Below, piece by piece: positions 1 to 8,400 of a stretch of 64,000 nt of DNA. Origin of the DNA: VXYL01 sp965243095 (GTDB lineage Bacteria; Pseudomonadota; Gammaproteobacteria; Pseudomonadales; Azotimanducaceae). Position numbers and translations under genes: made by a program. How positions within the stretch are numbered: the stretch's first letter is position 1; every line of letters begins with the position of its first letter. The stretch covers positions 1,550,001 to 1,614,000 of the forward strand of contig OZ251530.1 of the NCBI GenBank assembly GCA_965243095.1, in the 5' to 3' direction. Below the pieces are notes generated by a model. It searched no databases. It was not told the DNA's origin and worked only from the letters and a program-made list of their open reading frames with translations.

Positions 1-1866
1 GGCGGCCAGCGACAGCGTCGCCGGGCCGGACATCTGGCCGGCCTCGTCCACCGCCTCCACCAGCACCGCGCCGGCCACGTCCGAGCGGTTCAGCACCCGC
101 ACCACGCCGCTGCGTCCAGCCTCATCCGCCGCCGATGGGAACAGCGGCACGGCCCAGCCGAACACCACGACCCCGCCGGCCTCGCGCAGCGCCGGAATGT
201 GCGTGTCCAGCGCCGCCGCGCCCAGCGGATTGCCGCGCAGCCCCAATGCGCCGCCGTCCGCGAGCCTCGGGTGCCCGGCCAGCCCCGACACGTCCGCCAG
301 CCGGTTCCAGCCCAAGCGCAGCCACGACAGCCGCGTCAGCCCGCGCAGCGGCGAAGCGTCCGCGATGCGGTTGCGCGACAGGTCCAGCCGCGTCAGCGCC
401 CGCAGCCCCGCAAGCGCCGAGACGTCGGCAACCATGTTGTTCGGCAGCCACAGCCGCCGCAGCTTCGAGAGCCCCGCCAGCGCCGAGATGTCCGCGATCC
501 GGTTGTCGCCCAGATGCAGGTAGATCAGCGAGCCAAGCCCCGACAGCGCCGAAATGTCGTCAAGGCCGTTGCGCGAGAGCGTCAGCGCCTCCAATCCGGT
601 CAGCCCCGCTAGCTGCGACAGGTCGCGCAGCGCGTTGCCACCCAGCAGCAGCTGGCGCAGACCGGTCAGCCCCGACAGATCGGAGACATCCACCAGAGCG
701 TTGTCCGACAAGTCGAGATGGGTCAGCGACGGCAGCGCCGCCAGCGGCGACAGGTCCAGCGGCTCGCCGCCGGCCGCCGGCGCGTTGCCGCCCAGCGACG
801 CCGATTCCAGCCACAGCGCCGCCTCCAGACCCGCCAGCGACGAGATCCCCGCCCCCTCCGCGTTCAGCGTCCGCAACGCCGGCAGGTGCAAAGTCCTCAC
901 CGTTCCCGGATGCTTGCCCAGCGCCCGCTCCACGGCGGCCGCCAGCACCGGGTCCGCGAACGCGACCGCCCCGCCAAGCACCGTTGTGGTTGTCCACGTC
1001 GTCAGGTCGATGCCGCCGGCGTGCGCGGCGGTCAGCACCCTCACCGCCAACTCTCGGGTGGCGGGCAGTTCGCCGCCGGCGTAGGCGAGCGTTAGGGTGG
1101 CTGTCGTGCCGCCGGAGGCGGCGCCGGCCACGTTGGCGATGGACAGGCCCGAAATCGCCGGCGCCAGCGCGAAGCTGTCCGCGGTGACGCCGCTGGCGAA
1201 GGTGGTTCCGGTCAACGAGAGGGCCAGCGTCGCGCCATCCAGGTTCGTCTCGGTCAGGGAAGAGGGGTTCGTCGACAAGATGGCCACGCCGCTGCCCAGA
1301 ACCTTGTGGCGCGGGTAGTCCGTGGGCAGGTCTCGAACCACGGGCCGGTCGTCAAGGTTGTCCGCGAAGTTTCTTACCTGCCCACCCCACAACCTGCTGA
1401 TGCTCAACCCGTCGGCGTCGGCGTCATCCTGCCCAACCGTATAGGTGAAGGGTATGGTGCTGCGGAGGACATTGGTGTTGTCCAGGCAGCTCATCTGCCT
1501 GGTGGCCCCGCCAATGAGCAACTCCAGCTTAAGAGTGTTGCCAGCCCAAAAGGTGGCTGAACAGCTTCTGTTGTCGATGACAGCTAGGCTGAATGTCAGG
1601 GTGACGGTGATGGTCTCGCCCTGCATGAAGGTGTCGCCGTTCGCGGGCTCGCTCACCGTCACGGTGGTTATGCGGGGGTTGGCGCCGTGGTGGGCCGTGG
1701 CCTGCCCCGCGCCGAGCGCCGCAAGCGCAGCCAAGAGGAAGGCGGCGAGGCGCGGAACCGCGCCATCGCGGCGCCCGGGGATGGCGCCCGCGGCGCAGGT
1801 CAGCAACATGGCCAGCACCGAGCGCCCGCGCACGCGGGGGGGGGGGGGGGGGGTGGAATCGTCCAT
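1..1866 (-). CDS. Secreted leucine-rich-repeat surface protein, 3' end beyond window
   Basis: The frame stays open from an ATG at 1866 to the left edge (622 codons), so the C-terminus is not in the window. A strong ribosome binding site (GGAGGAG, 7 bases before the ATG) fixes the start. The N-terminus has five prolines at residues 6-10 encoded by a C18 run, then a basic stretch and a hydrophobic segment near residues 40-53 ending in ATA, which fits a long signal peptide. A beta-rich region follows, then about seven 22-residue leucine-rich repeats of the internalin/SDS22 kind (pattern LxxLxLxxNxIxDIxxLxxL). After the LRRs comes a region with VVRVLNRSDVAG and VEAVDEAGQMSGP, which resembles the C-terminal modules of the metalloprotease at 5439-10265. 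The role is probably protein binding at the surface or outside the cell. The partner is unknown. Slippage in the homopolymer would switch the gene off. Confidence 0.8.
   Translation of the reverse strand, partial: MDDSTPPPPPRVRGRSVLAMLLTCAAGAIPGRRDGAVPRLAAFLLAALAALGAGQATAHHGANPRITTVTVSEPANGDTFMQGETITVTLTFSLAVIDNRSCSATFWAGNTLKLELLIGGATRQMSCLDNTNVLRSTIPFTYTVGQDDADADGLSISRLWGGQVRNFADNLDDRPVVRDLPTDYPRHKVLGSGVAILSTNPSSLTETNLDGATLALSLTGTTFASGVTADSFALAPAISGLSIANVAGAASGGTTATLTLAYAGGELPATRELAVRVLTAAHAGGIDLTTWTTTTVLGGAVAFADPVLAAAVERALGKHPGTVRTLHLPALRTLNAEGAGISSLAGLEAALWLESASLGGNAPAAGGEPLDLSPLAALPSLTHLDLSDNALVDVSDLSGLTGLRQLLLGGNALRDLSQLAGLTGLEALTLSRNGLDDISALSGLGSLIYLHLGDNRIADISALAGLSKLRRLWLPNNMVADVSALAGLRALTRLDLSRNRIADASPLRGLTRLSWLRLGWNRLADVSGLAGHPRLADGGALGLRGNPLGAAALDTHIPALREAGGVVVFGWAVPLFPSAADEAGRSGVVRVLNRSDVAGAVLVEAVDEAGQMSGPATLSLAA
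1836..1853. repeat. G18 homopolymer (C18 on the coding strand) at codons 5-11 of the LRR gene
   Basis: Eighteen consecutive G on the plus strand. On the minus strand the run encodes proline immediately after the start of the LRR gene. At 18 bases the gene is in frame, so the assembled state is ON. Tracts this long are known to be hypermutable by slipped-strand mispairing in other bacteria. The exact length may also be affected by sequencing error. Confidence 0.85.
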
Positions 1867-2115
1867 ACGCTTTCTCCTCCATCATGCCCAGCAACGCGCT
1901 CAGCGCGTGGCTGAGCGCAAGTCCTACCGACATATTACCTTTTCGGGTCAACCGTGCGCCGGGCGTCGGTCGCTTGGAGCGGAGCGATGCCCTTCGCTGG
2001 CGCGATCGCCGGGGATTTATGGCGTTTTACTGCCTTCACGAAGTGTCGATTTCCTACACGATTTTCAGCCAAAACCCGTATCCAAGCGCCCCGCGCCTTG
2101 CTCAAACTGGCGCGC

Positions 2116-3142
2116 ATGGCACCCCCGAACCAACAGCGCCGCCCGGCCGCGCCAAGCGACCCGGCGAACAAGCTCCTGTTCTCCCACCCGCGCATGGTGG
2201 CGGACCTCCTGCGCCTGCTCGGCGAACCCTGGGTGGACGACCTCGACCTCGACCGGCTGGCGCGGCTGCCGGCCGAGCACGTCGCGGACAACCACCGCGT
2301 CCGCGCCGAGGAGGATATGCCGTGGCGCGCGCCGTTCAAGCCCGGCGCCGGCTACCCGCCCGATGCCGCCGTGGTGGTGCATGTGGAGTTCCAGAGCGGC
2401 TCGCATCCGCACGGAGCCCTCAGCGGGGGAGCGCGAGGGGCTTGCCCCTCGCATGATGGCGGAGCGCGTGATCGAGTACGCCGTGCTGCTGCGCCGGGAC
2501 CTGCTTCGCGGCGGCGCGACGGCGACGGTTCCCGCGCACGTGCCTTTGGTGGTGTACAGCGGCCGGGCGCAGTGGTCGCCGCCGCTGCAAGTGGCGGAGC
2601 GCACCGAGTGGGTTCCGGACGCGCTGGTGGAGTTTCAGCCGCGCATGGCGTTCCGCTTTGTTGACGCCAAGACCTATCGGGGCGACCACTTGTCGGACGG
2701 CAACGTCGCGCGGGCATGGCTGGCGCTGGAGGCGGCGGATGCCGCCGGTCTCGCGACGGCGCTGGAGCACGCGGCGGCAACCTTCGCCCGGGTCGGCGAT
2801 GCGGCCTTGTCGCACGGCCTTGAACGATGGTGCTATGGTGTGCTGCGCCATCGCTTCGGCGACCGGCTGCGGACTTTGACGGACATCATGGAGAAACGGA
2901 CGATGCTTGCGGAAACGCTTCAGGAGTGGGACGAGCAGAAAATCAACGAAGGCCGTCTGGAGGAGCGCGCTCGGCTGCGCAGGCTGGCCGAGCGGCACTT
3001 CGACGCCGAGACGGCAAACACGCTCGCACGCCTCATTGAGGACGAGGACGAGCGGCAAGAGGCCGATCGGCACTTCGACGCCGCAACCGCACGCAAGTTC
3101 GTGCGCCTCATCAACGCCAACGACGAACCGGAATCGCCCTGA
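2116..3142 (+). pseudogene. Frameshifted Rpn/YhgA-like putative transposase nuclease
   Basis: Two frames together encode one protein. The N-terminal part starts at ATG 2116 and contains LLFSHPRMVADLL and AAVVVHVEFQSG. The C-terminal part is in another frame and starts near RMMAERVIEYAVLLRRDLL. This matches the Rpn (YhgA-like) family of PD-(D/E)XK nucleases linked to recombination and annotated as putative transposases, in which a VEFQS motif is normally followed directly by the ERVxEY helix. Here a short insertion containing a perfect palindrome (2433-2452) lies at the frame change. The C-terminus holds two related segments (AERHFDAETANTLARLI and DRHFDAATARKFVRLI). The gene is probably inactive unless the frame change is a sequencing error. 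Confidence 0.65.
2433..2452. repeat. Perfect 9-bp inverted repeat inside the Rpn relic
   Basis: GCGAGGGGC, two T, then GCCCCTCGC. It sits exactly where the reading frame of the nuclease gene breaks. It could be part of a small inserted repeat element or simply a stable hairpin. Confidence 0.6.
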
Positions 3143-3151
3143 TTGGCAAAC

Positions 3152-3187
3152 GCAGGCATGCCGCCTGCATGCGGGCGAGACGCCCGC
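3152..3187. repeat. Double-hairpin intergenic repeat
   Basis: Two adjacent inverted repeats: GCAGGC/GCCTGC (3152-3157 and 3163-3168) and GCGGGCG/CGCCCGC (3171-3177 and 3181-3187). They lie in the 181-bp gap between the nuclease relic and the monooxygenase. The shape is that of a REP-like dispersed palindrome, and it may also terminate transcription. Confidence 0.45.
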
Positions 3188-3323
3188 GCTCCCAGCACCC
3201 GTCGCCAAAGATCTTGTCGTACGCCCCTGTCCGTAGCGCCCTTCGCCCGCCAAATCCGCGAGTCGGGTAGGATCACCCGCTTCGCCGCGGCACACGCGGC
3301 ACATGAGAGGGGAGAGGGAAGCC

Positions 3324-4244
3324 ATGCAATTCGGGGCGCAGCTCGTGAACTACTTTTGCGAATGGGACGACACGTTGGCGACCATTCGCGCCGTGCAGAA
3401 CGGGCGCTGGGACAGCCTGTGGTGGTCCGATCACTTTCTGCCGCCGGTGGGAAGGCGCGATCTGGAAGGCGGCGGCGCAATGGAGGGCTGGTCGCTGCTC
3501 ACCGCCGCGGCCGCCATCACCGAGCGCTTGCGGCTGGGGCTGTTGGTCACCGGCAACACCTACCGGAACCCGGCGCTGCTGGCCAAAATGGCCGCCACCA
3601 TCGACCAGATCAGCCACGGCCGGTTGACGTTGGGCATCGGCTCGGCGTGGTTCGGGCGCGAGCACGAGGCGTATGGCTGGCGCTTCCCGCCCTTGAAAGA
3701 GCGCTGCGACCGCTTGGACGAGGCGCTGGAGGTCATCAAACGGCTGTTCACCGACGGCAACGGCGGCACCGCCAACTTCGACGGCGAATACTACCGCCTC
3801 GACAACTGCCCGCTCGCCCCGCCATGTGCGCAAACGCCCCACCTGCCCATTCTGGTGGGCGGCAACGGCGAGAAAAGAACGCTGCGCAGCTGCGCCAAGT
3901 ACGCCGACATCTGCAACATCGACTTCAACAACCCGGGCGGCGTGGACGTGTTCCGGCACAAGATCAGCGTGCTGGAGCGGCACTGCGAAGCGCTCGGGCG
4001 CGACCCGGCCGAAATCAAGAAGACCATGCTCATTCCCATTCGTTTGGAGGACGACGAGGCCAAAGCCAAGGAGCTGCGGCAGCGGCGCGGCGAGTGGGTG
4101 TTGTACGGGCCGCCGGCGCAGGTAGTCGACACCATCGGCGCGTACCGGGACGCCGGCTGCGAGGAGATGATGTTCTCCGCCGTGCCGACCAAGCCGGAAC
4201 ACTTCGAGCGCATCGACGCCGACGTGCTTTCGGCGTTTGATTGA
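3324..4244 (+). CDS. LLM-class flavin-dependent oxidoreductase (luciferase-like)
   Basis: A 306-residue protein of the bacterial luciferase-like monooxygenase superfamily, which use reduced FMN or F420 to oxidise small organic substrates. Family signs are WWSDHFLPP near the N-terminus, the strand LRLGLLVTGNTYRNPALLAKM, the motif HGRLTLGIGSAWFGREHEAYG, and the C-terminal loop ILVGGNGEKRTLR. The start at 3324 (MQFGAQLVNYF) is preferred over an in-frame ATG at 3303 because a purine-rich binding site, GAGAGGGAA, lies just ahead of it. The 48 bases to the next gene suggest co-transcription with the 2-hydroxyacid dehydrogenase. The substrate cannot be told from sequence. Confidence 0.82.
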   Translation: MQFGAQLVNYFCEWDDTLATIRAVQNGRWDSLWWSDHFLPPVGRRDLEGGGAMEGWSLLTAAAAITERLRLGLLVTGNTYRNPALLAKMAATIDQISHGRLTLGIGSAWFGREHEAYGWRFPPLKERCDRLDEALEVIKRLFTDGNGGTANFDGEYYRLDNCPLAPPCAQTPHLPILVGGNGEKRTLRSCAKYADICNIDFNNPGGVDVFRHKISVLERHCEALGRDPAEIKKTMLIPIRLEDDEAKAKELRQRRGEWVLYGPPAQVVDTIGAYRDAGCEEMMFSAVPTKPEHFERIDADVLSAFD

Positions 4245-4292
4245 TCTTCAGGCAACCCTCAGCAACCCTCAGCAAAAGGAAACGGAAACAAA

Positions 4293-5357
4293 ATGGCCGA
4301 AACGAAACACAAGGTGATGGTGCAGGCGCAGCGCGGCGTCTCCTACGACTTGGCGGATTCGCAATACGAAATCGAGCGCGAGGCGCTGGACCCCATCGGC
4401 GCGCGCATCGTCGAAGTGCCGGCGAAATCCGAGGAGGAGTTCATCGTCGCGGTGCGCTCGGAAGCGGACGCCCTCATCGCCCGCGGCCGGCGCATCAGCC
4501 GCCCGATCATCGAGAGCTTGGAGAAGTGCGTGGTGATCGGCCTCGGCAGCGTCGGCGCGGACACCGTGGACGTGGACGCCGCCACCGACTGCGGCATCGT
4601 CGTCACCAACGTGCCGGACGTGTTCATCGACGAAGTGGCCGACCACACCATGATGATGTTCCTCGCCGCGCACCGCCGCCTGCTGCTGATGCACCGCATG
4701 ACGCAGGAGGGGCGCTGGGCGGAAGGCCGCCCGCACCACGCCGACATTCCGCGCCTGTGGGGGCAGACCATCGGCCTCATCTCCTTCGGCAACGTCGCCA
4801 AGGCGGTGGCGCATCGCTGCCACGCCTTCGGCCTGCGCGTGCTCGCCTACGACCCGTACCTCTCCGAACTGGAGATGACCATGGCCAACGTGGAGCCGGT
4901 CACCAGCCTGTTCGAGCTGCTGGAGCGCTCGGATTTCGTCTCCATGCACGCGCCGCTGAACGCCGAAACCCACCACATGCTCACCGACGAGCACTTCGCG
5001 CGCATGAAGCCGAGCGCCCTGTTCATCAACAACGGCCGCGGCCCCACGGTGGACGAAGCCGCCCTCATCCGTGCCCTGCAGGCGAGCGAAATCGCCGGCG
5101 CGGCGCTGGACGTGTTCGAGGTGGAGCCGGTGGCCACGGACAATCCGCTGCTCAACATGGACAACGTGGTCTGCACCCCGCACATCGCCTCCGCCACCGC
5201 CCGCATGGCGCCGGAAACACGCCGCCGCCTCGGCCGCGAACTCGCCACCGTGCTGCAAGGCAAGTGGCCACGCAGCGCCGTCAACCCGGCCGTGCTGCCG
5301 AAGACGAAGCTGCGCCGCTGGCAACCGTATCCGCAGACGCGCGGGCCGAACCGGTAA
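4293..5357 (+). CDS. D-isomer specific 2-hydroxyacid dehydrogenase
   Basis: A 354-residue NAD-dependent dehydrogenase of the phosphoglycerate/C-terminal-binding-protein superfamily, which interconverts 2-hydroxy and 2-oxo acids. The cofactor loop is GLISFGNVAKAVA, a degenerate GxGxxG with Phe-Gly. The catalytic triad can be placed as Arg in NNGRGP, Glu in FEVEP and His in TPHIAS. The N-terminal substrate domain ends at VVIGLGSVGADTVD. Start ATG 4293 follows an AAGGAAACGG binding site. It probably forms an operon with the upstream monooxygenase. The N-terminal half is closest in style to CtBP-like dehydrogenases. The substrate is unknown. Confidence 0.85.
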   Translation: MAETKHKVMVQAQRGVSYDLADSQYEIEREALDPIGARIVEVPAKSEEEFIVAVRSEADALIARGRRISRPIIESLEKCVVIGLGSVGADTVDVDAATDCGIVVTNVPDVFIDEVADHTMMMFLAAHRRLLLMHRMTQEGRWAEGRPHHADIPRLWGQTIGLISFGNVAKAVAHRCHAFGLRVLAYDPYLSELEMTMANVEPVTSLFELLERSDFVSMHAPLNAETHHMLTDEHFARMKPSALFINNGRGPTVDEAALIRALQASEIAGAALDVFEVEPVATDNPLLNMDNVVCTPHIASATARMAPETRRRLGRELATVLQGKWPRSAVNPAVLPKTKLRRWQPYPQTRGPNR

Positions 5358-5438
5358 CGGCCGCGGGAAATCCGCCGGCTCTTGACAACAGGGCCGCAGA
5401 TGTGAGAAACCGCCCTCCTGCTACTGGCGGGGGCAACG

Positions 5439-8400
5439 ATGAGCATGAACCGTCCGGTTCGAGCGGCCGTATGCGCGGCGTTGGGCGCTTTCGCTTCGAG
5501 CGGCGCGTTGGCGAGCGAACGCGCCGGGGTGGTGTTCCACGATGTCGGCGCGCGGTCGGGGGTCTTTGCCCCAGCGTTGGAGGGGCCACTCGTCCGGCAG
5601 CGGTTGGCGCGGGCGGATCTCGGTGAACTCGGGGACGTTCGCGCACAAGTTGCCGAAGGTGTGCCGACCCGGATGGCGCTGAATCTGTGGGATGGCGCGG
5701 AGTTCGAGGCGCTGATCGAACGAACCACCCGCACCTCGGCGGGTTATTCGCTTTCGGGGAAGGTGTTGGGGTCTTCCCGGGGCGCGGCAACCATGGTCGT
5801 CAATGGCGACGTCGTCGTGGGGAACGTGTGGACGCCCTCGGCTCTCTACGACATTCGCACGGCGGATGGCGTGCAAGTCTTGCGGGAAGTGGATGTGGCG
5901 GCGTTGCCACCATTGGCGGCGCCGCGTGTGCGCGAACACCCACGCGGTAAAGCGCGCGGGGTGGGGCAGGGCCGGCCGAAGACGACAGGCGAGGCCGTGG
6001 ACGATGGCTCGGTGGTGGACCTGGTGGTGCTTTGGACGGCGGGTGCCGAGAAAAGGGCCGGCGGCGTTGCGAACATCCAAGCGTTGATCGACCTAGGCGT
6101 GGCATCCGCGAACAACGCCTATGCGCGCGGCGGCGTGGACTTCCGCCTGAGCTTGGTTGCGGCCGAGCAAACCGACTATCCCGATTTGGAGGGCTACCGT
6201 CTTACCTGGGAGAACTACCGCCGGTTGGACTCGCATGCGGTCACCCTCGGCTTGGTTCGCAATCGCTATCGCGCGGACATCGTGAGCGTTGTCATGTTGA
6301 TGGGCTTCGGCGGATACGCCAACTTGATGCACGAACTTTCTCCGGACTTCGCGGACGAGGCCTACAACTTCGTGCATGTGGACCGGGTGGCCTACAACAC
6401 GCTCGCCCACGAGGTCGGCCACAACATGGGGCTTCATCATGATCGCTATGTTAGCCCCGTCGGCGGCGTATTCCCCTACAGCCACGGCTATGTGAACCAG
6501 CGCGCGTTGCGGCCCGGGGCGGCGCGGGACTCCTGCTGGGCGACGATCATGGCCTACTTGGATCAATGCGCCGGCGCCGGCCACCGCCTCGCCGTGCGTA
6601 TTCCGTATTTCTCCAATCCGAACCAACGATATCCGGGCGCCGATGGAGACCCGCTTGGCGTGGACGAGGGCAGCGCGTTCCTGGACGCGCGCGGCCCCGC
6701 CAACGCCGTGGCAAGCCTGAACAAGGCGCGCCACGTCGTGGCCAACTTTCGCGTCGGCTGGGGCGATCGTGGCGGCACCACCGACTACGGGGACACCGCC
6801 CGGGAAGCCAAAACGGTGTTGCTCGGATCCATGACCCGGGGTTTGCTGGAGGCCGACGACAAAGACTACTTTCGCATCGACGTGCCGCGTGGCGGCGTCT
6901 TGCGCGTGGACACGACGGGTTCCACCGATACGCACGGCGAACTAACCAGCGCGGACGGCCAGGCGGACTTCGCCGGCGTCGCCGACGACAACAGCGGCGA
7001 AGGCGGCAACTTCCTGATCGAGGCGCAAGTGAAACCCGGCGCGTACTTGATCGCCGTGCGCGGCACGGACGGCGCGCGCGGCGATTATCGTTTGCGGGCG
7101 TCCTTGGATTGGCTGCGCGAGGACCGCCACGGCAACTCGGCGGCGGTGGCCACGCGTGTGGCGGCGCCGTCCTCAACCGATGGCGTGTTGGGCGTGGACG
7201 ACGTGGATTTCTTCCGCATCGACTTGGACGAGGTTGCCGTGTTGCGCGTGGAGACAAGCGGCAGCGTGGACACCTACGGCAAGTTGGCGTGGCTGGACGG
7301 TAGCGCCGTGCTGGAGGACGACGACAGCGGTCGCGATCAGAACTTCCGCATCGAAACCAGATTGCCGCCGGGCGCCTACGTCGTGGAAGTGCGGGGCTTC
7401 TCGCCGAAACCCTCCGCGATCGGTTTCACCAGTCCGGCGACGGGTCTGTACACGCTGGATGTTTGGTTTGGGCCGGACGGCCGAACCGACGATCACGGCG
7501 ATGGGTTCGCAACGGCGACGACGATTGCGGTGCCCTCCATGACCGCCGGCGAACTGGAGCCATTGGATGTCGACTACTTTCGCATCGACCTCCCATCGCT
7601 CGGCACGATACGTGCGGAGAGCGTTGGCGAAACGGACACGCGCGGCAGCTTGTTCCGTTTGGGCGACTACAACTTCCTGGACGAACTTGTCAGCAACGAC
7701 GATGGCGGCGCGGCGCGGAACTTTCGCATCGAAGAGACGCTGGGCGGCGGAACGTACTACCTGGAGGTGCGGGGCGTGCGCGGCGCCACCACCGGCGGCT
7801 ATGCGGTCAACGTCTCCTTCGCGCCCGGGGAGGATGATCACGGCGACACCGAGGAGGATGCCACGGTCGTTGCGGTGCCGATCTACAAGACGGGGCGGTT
7901 CAACGCGCCGTTCGACGTGGACTACTTCCGCATGGCGCTCACCGAGACCAGCAGCTTGGATGTGAAAACCTCCGGGCTCCCCACCCACTTCCGCTCTTGG
8001 ATCGAGTTGCGGCAAGAGAACCGAATCATCGCGGCGGACGACGGGCATCTCGCGGCGGCGAAACTCCCCGCCGGCGTGTACTTCGTCGCCGTGCGATTGG
8101 CCCATGACGATTTGGACTCGCACTACGAGTTCTCTGCTTCTCCGGACGCGATGAACTACGTGTTGGAATTCCGGGCCATGCCGGCGGTGCCGGACGACCA
8201 CGGCGACATGCACATCACGGCGACCGCCGTAGGCGTGCCTTCCACCACCGAGGGGGAACTGGAAGAACCGGGCGACGTGGACTTCTTCCGCGTCGAACCG
8301 CCGGCCGGCAGGTTGCGCGTGTCCACGAGCGGCACCGCGAGCACGCGCGTGGCGTTCGGCGCGAACGCCGACAGCGGCGAGGGCGAGAACTTCGACATCG

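Noticed and set aside
135..1187. A 350-codon plus-strand open frame rich in Arg, Pro and Ala
   Set aside because: It is the antisense shadow of the LRR gene. Its composition is typical of such shadows in GC-rich DNA and it has no family resemblance.
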